DNA from: an uncultured Pseudomonadota bacterium
GTDB lineage: Bacteria > Pseudomonadota > Gammaproteobacteria > Burkholderiales > Rhodocyclaceae
DNA length: 46,415 nt
Direction of reading: 5' to 3'
Assembly: GCA_903951825.1 (NCBI GenBank)
Contig: CAJBDJ010000027.1
Span: forward strand, 1-46,415
A model generated the notes under the pieces. That model did no database searches and had not been told where the DNA came from. It worked only from the letters and a program-made list of their open reading frames with translations. Each line of letters starts with the position of its first letter. Position 1 is the first letter of the stretch. The position numbers were made by a program, and so were the translations under genes. Positions 41,279 to 46,415 of this stretch are shown here, piece after piece.

Positions 41279-42853
41279 ATGGATATGACCGTAACTGCCG
41301 TCCCGAGCATCAACATCCGCCCGGAAGTGAGCATGCTTTCTGTGCTGAAGCATCTCAATTACAAGGCGTGGTTCGCTGTCGCGGAATTCATCGACAACAG
41401 CATCCAGAGCTACCTAGCCAACGAGGATGCGTTGAGAAAGGTCGAGGGTGCCGATTTCAAGCTGCAAATCCATATCGGACTCGACGCGTCGGCAGGCCGT
41501 ATCGAGGTAAGCGATAATGCCGCCGGTATCGCGCTGGCAGACTTCCCGCGGGCTTTCCGACCCGCCGAGGTGCCCCCGGATAGTTCTGGCCTGTCCGAGT
41601 TCGGCATGGGCATGAAGGCCGCCGCATGCTGGTTCACGGACCTCTGGCAGGTCCGCACCAAGGCGCTTGGGGAGCCGTTCGAGCGCATCGTGCGTTTCGA
41701 TATCAGCGACATCGTCAGTCACAAGACGGAGAACCTCCTTGTCGAGGAGGTGCCGGCGGACCCATCCGCGCATTACACAATCATTACACTGGAGCAACTG
41801 GGTCCCCGCTTTCCGCCAGCCCGGACACAGAAGAAGATGAAGGACCACATCACCAGCATCTATCGCATGTTCCTGCGGCGTAACGACATCGAATTGATAT
41901 GGGATGCCGACGGTCAGTCCTTAGAGTTTGCTGAGGTGGCCATCCTCGATGCTCCGTCAGCCACAAATCCACATTTGCCTGCGGTTGAGTGGAGAAAGGA
42001 CCTACACCTGGATTTCGGCGTGGGCCGCACCATAAAGGGATTTGCCGCACTCCGCGCAGAAGGTTCCACAACGCACGCTGGCTTCGCCTTGTTCCGTAGG
42101 AACCGGCTTATCGTCGGCAGCGACGACGAGACGTTCCGCCCGCAGGAAATTTTCGGCAATACAAACAGCTACCGCTACCAGCGGCTGTTCGGTGAACTGC
42201 AGGTAGAAGGCTTCGAGGTCTCCCACACCAAGGACGGTTTCAAATGGAACGAACTCGAGCATGAGGTGCTTGAGCGTCTGCGAGCCGTTTTGGAGGAGGA
42301 GCCGCTGAATCTACTCCGACAGGCCGAGCAGCACCGCACACGGCAGACGCGTGCCACTGTCAAGCCTGCGGCCCAGAAGGCGACGGAGGTTGTGACCACC
42401 GACCTAAAGAAGGGCGCCGGTCCGGTACTCAGCACTGCGCCGGCTACTCCGGAACTCGAGCACGTTATCCCGCCGACCTCGGCACGTCTCGACCCCGACC
42501 CGGTTTCGCAGCGCTCAGTGGAAATCCTAGTGGATGGCAAGCGTTGGCACATCACCTTGCGCATGACGCTGGACCCGGACGCGAGCGAATGGCTGCGCTT
42601 CAGCAATGAGATGGTGTCCCAGTTGTTCGACGACCTGGAGGAACATCGCCTCACTGTGGATGTGTCCCTAGACCACCCCTTCGTTGAGCAGTTCGTTGGC
42701 CCGGACAACGAGAACATGGAACTTATGCTCCGCTTCGCCACGGCCATCGCCGTGGCACTGACCAAAATGAAGCACAGCGGCGCCGACCCGAGGCTGCCGT
42801 TGCATTACATCAACCGCCTCTTGCGCGATTCCCTCTCAGGTAAGCTCCAATGA
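41279..42853 (+). CDS. GHKL ATPase, MORC/MutL-like, of a restriction-modification operon
   Basis: A 524-residue protein with a GHKL (gyrase-Hsp90-kinase-MutL) ATP fold at the N-terminus. The N-box is AEFIDNSIQSY (Glu36, Asp39, Asn40), motif II is SDNAAGI (Asp79), and motif III is SEFGMGMKAAA. An S5-like second domain follows (about 200-330), with GFALFRRNRLIVG and the conserved-looking FGELQVEGFEVSHTKDGF. A variable linker (350-420) precedes a C-terminal part with VEILVDGKRWHITLRM and a helical end. MORC-like enzymes clamp DNA on ATP binding, so a role as an ATP-gated clamp in defence is likely. The stop overlaps the next start (ATGA). An alternative ATG lies two codons in (41285). Confidence 0.9.
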   Translation: MDMTVTAVPSINIRPEVSMLSVLKHLNYKAWFAVAEFIDNSIQSYLANEDALRKVEGADFKLQIHIGLDASAGRIEVSDNAAGIALADFPRAFRPAEVPPDSSGLSEFGMGMKAAACWFTDLWQVRTKALGEPFERIVRFDISDIVSHKTENLLVEEVPADPSAHYTIITLEQLGPRFPPARTQKKMKDHITSIYRMFLRRNDIELIWDADGQSLEFAEVAILDAPSATNPHLPAVEWRKDLHLDFGVGRTIKGFAALRAEGSTTHAGFALFRRNRLIVGSDDETFRPQEIFGNTNSYRYQRLFGELQVEGFEVSHTKDGFKWNELEHEVLERLRAVLEEEPLNLLRQAEQHRTRQTRATVKPAAQKATEVVTTDLKKGAGPVLSTAPATPELEHVIPPTSARLDPDPVSQRSVEILVDGKRWHITLRMTLDPDASEWLRFSNEMVSQLFDDLEEHRLTVDVSLDHPFVEQFVGPDNENMELMLRFATAIAVALTKMKHSGADPRLPLHYINRLLRDSLSGKLQ

Positions 42854-45111
42854 CCATCACCATCGAAGAACTGCGTGGCATTAAGCCGGACCTACGTTGG
42901 GAGCCGATGCAGGGCGAGGCCACCGGGGACTTCCTGCGACGCAAGGAGGCCGCAGGAGAAGCCAAGGCTGATGAACTGCATACCGTCGCTTTCGAGGCCC
43001 ACCGTATCCTTGGACGTTGCGTTCCGCCCAGCGAGCCGCGCGGGGATGCCACTGGGCTGGTGGTGGGCTATGTACAGAGCGGCAAGACCTTGTCCTTCAC
43101 CACCCTCACAGCACTAGCCCGAGACAACGGTTACGGTCTCGTCATTCTCATCGCAGGCACCATCGACACGCTGAAGAGCCAGTCCGAGGAGCGGCTCATC
43201 CAGGACCTCGGCCTCGCCGGCGACAAGCCGGGAGAGCCGTGGGTGCATATCGCCAATCCGGCCACTGGGACCAGCGATTTTGACGCGCTCAAACTCATGG
43301 TGTCCCGCTGGAAGTCCACGGTTGTGCCCGCCCGTAAGAAGAAAACCATCCTCATCACGGTGCTCAAGCAGCATCAGCGCCTGGCGAGTCTCGTCGAATG
43401 TCTCGCGCACAAGTCGCTCAACCTGCAAGGCGTGCCCTGCCTTGTCATCGACGACGAGGCCGACCAGGCGAGCCTAAACAACTTCACGGCGAAGAATCTG
43501 AAGACGAGGCAGAACCGAGTTAGCGCCAACTACCGCGAGGTCACTAACCTCAAGGCAGTGCTGCCACATCACACCTACATCCAATATACGGCGACGCCGC
43601 AGGCCCCGCTGCTCATCTCGCTCGTGGATGGGCTTTCGCCGGATTTCGCCGAAACCCTTACCCCCGGCGCCGCGTACGTCGGAGGCAGCGTCCTCTTTGC
43701 GCCTCGCTCGCCGTACGCACGCGAAATCCCCACGGTCGAGGCTACGGCGGTGGCCTCTACCTACCCGATGACGCCCCCAACGCTGCTGGCGGCGCTGCGC
43801 CTGTTTCTGCTCGGGGCGTGCGCGCATGCGTTGTCCGGGGCAGATTCCAATCGCTCGATGATGGTGCATCCGTCGCAGCAGACCGCACCGCACACGCAGT
43901 ATCTCACTTGGATAAAGGCACCGCTTCTCGCGTGGAAGGAGCAATTGGGCAACGACGAGTTGCGCGAACTCCTACTGGAGGACTTCAAGGCAGCTTACGA
44001 GGACCTGAAAAAAACCATCGGGGACGCCTTGCCGACACTGGAGGAGCTGTTCGGGATGATGGGTGAGGTGCTTGCAACTGTAATGGTCCGAGAGGTGAAC
44101 TCCACCGGCAAGGGGGCCGACCCCATCCGCTGGGGCGACAACGAATACTGGATTTTGGTGGGTGGCCAGAAGTTGGACCGCGGCTACACTGTCAAAGGCT
44201 TGACGGTAACCTACATGCCGCGACCGCTTGGGGTCGGCAACGCTGACAACTTGCAGCAGCGCGCCCGGTTCTACGGTTACAAACGCAGCTACCTGGGGTT
44301 CTGTCGGGTGTATGTGCGGGACGACGTAAAGAGGGCCTTCGAGGCCTACGTAGAGCATGAGAACCTCATCCGCACCGAACTTGACCTAACCCGTGGCCAG
44401 CCGCTGAAGGAATGGCACCGCAAGTTCATTCTCGCCAATGGCTTGAAGCCGACCCGCCGTAACGTCATGGGTATCCAGCTCGACGAGGTGGTGACGTCGG
44501 AGTGGTTGCATCCGAAGGCGGCCTACGCCAACAAGGGCGCTGTCACGGCGAACCGTAGGTGCTTCACGGCCTTCGTATCCTATCTCCGCACGCACTTCGA
44601 CGAGGTAGAGGCGCAGGAGGTGGCCCCGGACCGCTACCTAGACAGGCGGACGGATTCGCCGCGCAACAAGCTGTTCGAAGCCGTACCCTTGGTGGATGCT
44701 TTCTCCCGCCTGCTGGATGCGATGCATCTGGATGACGTGCGGGATGCGACCGAGCGCACGGCCCTCCTCATCGCACTGGGGCAGTTGCTGACGGCGACGC
44801 CCGACGCGAAGTGCGACGTGTTCCTCATCGGGGACCTGCAGTCGCAGAACCGCGCCCTGACGGCCAAAGGCACCATCAATCAGGTGTTCATGGGTAAGAA
44901 CCCCAACACCGATGACCGGGGGCGGTTACGCTATTGCGGTGACCGGGACCTGCGTACGGAGGGTAGGGTCACGCTGCACTTGCGGAAGTTCAGCTTCCCG
45001 AAGTCGCCCGTTCCGCCCGAGGATGACAGCCTAGACGTGCCTTGGTTCGCCCTGCACATCCCTGACGCGTTGAAACGGCGCGTATTGCTAGAGCCGGAGC
45101 GCGCGGCATGA
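42850..45111 (+). CDS. Z1-domain superfamily-2 ATPase
   Basis: A 753-residue protein of the Z1 family, related to SF2 helicases/translocases. It shows Walker A VGYVQSGKTLS (Lys79), motif II CLVIDDEADQAS, motif III-like QYTATPQAPLL and motif V-like GGQKLDRGYTVKGLTVTYMPR. Motif VI-like NLQQRARFYGYKRSY supplies arginine-finger residues. The C-terminal 230 residues have no motif I know. In comparable operons Z1 proteins are thought to act as DNA-dependent ATPases working with the nuclease. It overlaps both neighbours by four bases (ATGA at 42850-42853 and 45108-45111), so stoichiometric co-expression is likely. Confidence 0.93.
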   Translation: MTITIEELRGIKPDLRWEPMQGEATGDFLRRKEAAGEAKADELHTVAFEAHRILGRCVPPSEPRGDATGLVVGYVQSGKTLSFTTLTALARDNGYGLVILIAGTIDTLKSQSEERLIQDLGLAGDKPGEPWVHIANPATGTSDFDALKLMVSRWKSTVVPARKKKTILITVLKQHQRLASLVECLAHKSLNLQGVPCLVIDDEADQASLNNFTAKNLKTRQNRVSANYREVTNLKAVLPHHTYIQYTATPQAPLLISLVDGLSPDFAETLTPGAAYVGGSVLFAPRSPYAREIPTVEATAVASTYPMTPPTLLAALRLFLLGACAHALSGADSNRSMMVHPSQQTAPHTQYLTWIKAPLLAWKEQLGNDELRELLLEDFKAAYEDLKKTIGDALPTLEELFGMMGEVLATVMVREVNSTGKGADPIRWGDNEYWILVGGQKLDRGYTVKGLTVTYMPRPLGVGNADNLQQRARFYGYKRSYLGFCRVYVRDDVKRAFEAYVEHENLIRTELDLTRGQPLKEWHRKFILANGLKPTRRNVMGIQLDEVVTSEWLHPKAAYANKGAVTANRRCFTAFVSYLRTHFDEVEAQEVAPDRYLDRRTDSPRNKLFEAVPLVDAFSRLLDAMHLDDVRDATERTALLIALGQLLTATPDAKCDVFLIGDLQSQNRALTAKGTINQVFMGKNPNTDDRGRLRYCGDRDLRTEGRVTLHLRKFSFPKSPVPPEDDSLDVPWFALHIPDALKRRVLLEPERAA

Positions 45112-46091
45112 CCGCGTCCTCCCTTTGGGAACGGTTCGAGGCGCTCGGGCAGCATGATGGAGCCGGCGTCCTGACGGCCCTCCGCCTGCCGGGGGATGGT
45201 ACCCATTTTCTGGCCAAGGGGTTGGCTGGTGAGCCGGTCATCCTGTTGTGCGCGGGCAAGCGCCGAGTGCCGCGTATCCCGCTCGGTTTGCGCCACATGC
45301 AGGTGGAGTTCGATGTCGAATGCGCCGTTCGCGACACAGTCGGGGATGCCGCCGCGACACCGGTTTCCGCAACCTTCTGCCGGGCCACCTGCGACCCCGG
45401 CACCCCAGGGCTGCACCCGCTGTTTGTCCATGCCTTGGCAGGTGCTGTCGGGAGGCTTCCCGCAAAATTATCGCCGGGCGAGGCAGACCGTTTCTTCGAC
45501 GACGCAGTGGAGTTGTTCCGCGCTTTCGCCGCTCCCGCCCGCACGTCGGTGCTCGGCCTATGGGGTGAACTGTTTCTCATCGCAGTGTCGCCTTGCCCCG
45601 ACGCAATGTTGTCGGGATGGCATGTGTCACACGAGCAGGTATTCGACTTCGCTTTCCCGACCGCCTGCGTGGAGGTCAAGACCACGGCCCGGCACAACCG
45701 CCAACACGATTTCGCGCTGACGCAGTTGCGCGGCGCCCATCTACCGGTATTCGTTGCCAGCATTGTTGCGGAGCGAAGCGATGTGGGGGAGTCTATTTTC
45801 GACCTCGCCTCCATCATCCAGGAAAGCTTGACGCCAGCTAACCGCGTCAAGCTGTGGCGGCTCGTAGCGGAGTCGTTCGGTGGCGAAGCGGAAGGGGCTG
45901 CTGACTTGCGCTTCCTGCGAATGGCTGCGGCCAACTCTCTGCGCTTCTACGCTGCGGCAGCGCTGCCGGCTCCTGAGGTGCCTGATGCCGTGGCATCGTG
46001 CGTATCTGCTGTAAGGTTCAGCCTCGACTTGGACCGTGCGCCAACCTTGGTGCCGCTCACCGAGTCCGAGGTCTGGCAGACGTTGAAATAG
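45108..46091 (+). CDS. PD-(D/E)XK nuclease (DUF4420-like)
   Basis: A 327-residue putative restriction endonuclease. The catalytic core is VFDFAF (Asp180) followed by CVEVKTTAR (Glu189-x-Lys191), preceded by GLWGELFLI (Glu154), the layout of PD-(D/E)XK enzymes. A beta-rich N-terminal domain (1-120) with VPRIPLGLRHMQVEFD may bind DNA or partners. In related operons this family follows the Z1 gene. It overlaps the Z1 stop by four bases. It has no downstream partner on the same strand: 209 bp later the next gene is on the opposite strand. The nuclease activity is inferred from motifs. Confidence 0.88.
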   Translation: MTASSLWERFEALGQHDGAGVLTALRLPGDGTHFLAKGLAGEPVILLCAGKRRVPRIPLGLRHMQVEFDVECAVRDTVGDAAATPVSATFCRATCDPGTPGLHPLFVHALAGAVGRLPAKLSPGEADRFFDDAVELFRAFAAPARTSVLGLWGELFLIAVSPCPDAMLSGWHVSHEQVFDFAFPTACVEVKTTARHNRQHDFALTQLRGAHLPVFVASIVAERSDVGESIFDLASIIQESLTPANRVKLWRLVAESFGGEAEGAADLRFLRMAAANSLRFYAAAALPAPEVPDAVASCVSAVRFSLDLDRAPTLVPLTESEVWQTLK

Positions 46092-46299
46092 CCGTTCATC
46101 TCCGCAGCCATTTGAGTGCATTTCCGTTCAGCAGCAGATAACTGGCCTATCCAGTTCGGATAGCGCGTGGCCGACCTCGATGCAGCCTTTGGCTATGGGG
46201 ATGTGGTGAGCGAAAGGCTTCGAGTTCCGATGTCTGCAACTTATCTCAAATGCAGATTTTCTTGATTTGTTCCTTCTATTGCTCCGGCCCGATGAAGTC
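46092..46299. other. Non-coding gap after the defence operon
   Basis: This 208-bp stretch separates the nuclease stop from a minus-strand partial gene. No terminator hairpin with a T-run, tRNA or recognisable gene is visible. Minus-strand frames of about 60 codons exist but resemble nothing and overlap the neighbouring gene. The right copy of the flanking direct repeat (46292-46308) lies at its right end. Confidence 0.5.
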
Positions 46300-46415
46300 T
46301 TAAGCGGCATACTTAACACGCCGATCCTGGAAGTAGCTCATAACGCGCTCAGGATTTTGCTCCAGCATCATCATATGAGCGCTGGTTGCGTCGCGTAATT
46401 TGGCTTTGGTGCGAA
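46300..46415 (-). CDS. C-terminus of an unidentified protein (runs off right edge)
   Basis: The minus strand encodes 37 codons ending in TAA at 46300-46302. The visible end includes RTKAKLRDATSAHMMM and LEQNPERVMSYFQDRRVKYAA (read in two parts). It looks like real coding sequence: basic and helical, with an ordinary codon pattern. The stop overlaps the AAGTCTTAA core of the flanking repeat. I do not recognise the family. A mobile-element or integrase gene bordering the island is one possibility, but nothing here proves it. Confidence 0.45.
   Translation of the reverse strand, partial: RTKAKLRDATSAHMMMLEQNPERVMSYFQDRRVKYAA

Noticed and set aside
46109-46252. CATTTGAG / CTCAAATG inverted repeat as transposon ends
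   Set aside because: Only eight bases, about 130 bp apart, with no target duplication or transposase between; probably chance.
46128-46319. 63-codon minus-strand frame after the nuclease
   Set aside because: Overlaps the better-looking C-terminus at 46300-46415 in another frame and resembles nothing.

Overview
The window is a stretch of GC-rich bacterial chromosome. The housekeeping gene order (hemH-hrcA | nadK-recN | gdt1-fur | bamE-dapB, carA-carB-greA, yhbY | rlmE-ftsH-folP-glmM, queG | tsaE-amiC) and the protein sequences point to a betaproteobacterium. Rhodocyclales (Dechloromonas/Azonexus/Accumulibacter-like) is my best guess, but this is recognition from memory and not a database result.

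Positions 1-14,561 are one open reading frame, cut at its 5' end by the window edge. It encodes a giant, probably secreted repeat protein of more than 4,850 residues. In order it carries Ig-like modules, exactly seven FG-GAP/integrin-type beta-propeller repeats, a short RTX (calcium-binding nonapeptide) patch, about 2,600 residues of an eight-residue leucine repeat L-[S/T]-x-x-Q-[L/I/V]-x-x arranged in larger super-units, an AT-richer region with several hydrophobic glycine-rich segments, and an Asn/Ser-rich beta-type C-terminus.

Positions 14,600-39,650 are a core-genome block. It holds heme synthesis (hemH), heat-shock regulation (hrcA), NAD kinase, DNA repair (recN), a Gdt1/UPF0016 cation exporter next to fur, outer-membrane assembly (bamE), lysine synthesis (dapB), a hybrid histidine kinase sitting between dapB and carA, carbamoyl-phosphate synthetase (carAB), greA, a DUF4149 membrane protein, two ribosome-biogenesis genes (yhbY, rlmE), the ftsH-folP-glmM cluster, a possible PilZ-type protein, queG, tsaE and the cell-wall amidase amiC. 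Several leaders contain strong hairpins: carA, carB/greA, ftsH/folP and recN.

Positions 39,650-46,300 are an accessory island directly after amiC, where related genomes usually carry mutL. A tight, overlapping four-gene operon encodes a cytosine-C5 DNA methyltransferase, a MORC/MutL-like GHKL ATPase, a Z1-domain superfamily-2 ATPase and a PD-(D/E)XK (DUF4420-like) nuclease. This matches a class of restriction-modification/defence operons predicted by comparative genomics and, to my knowledge, poorly characterised. The Vsr nickase and AIPR protein that I recall often accompanying such operons are not in the window. A short direct repeat flanks the island, and a truncated, unidentified minus-strand gene runs off the right edge. 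I saw no tRNA, rRNA, CRISPR array or complete insertion sequence.
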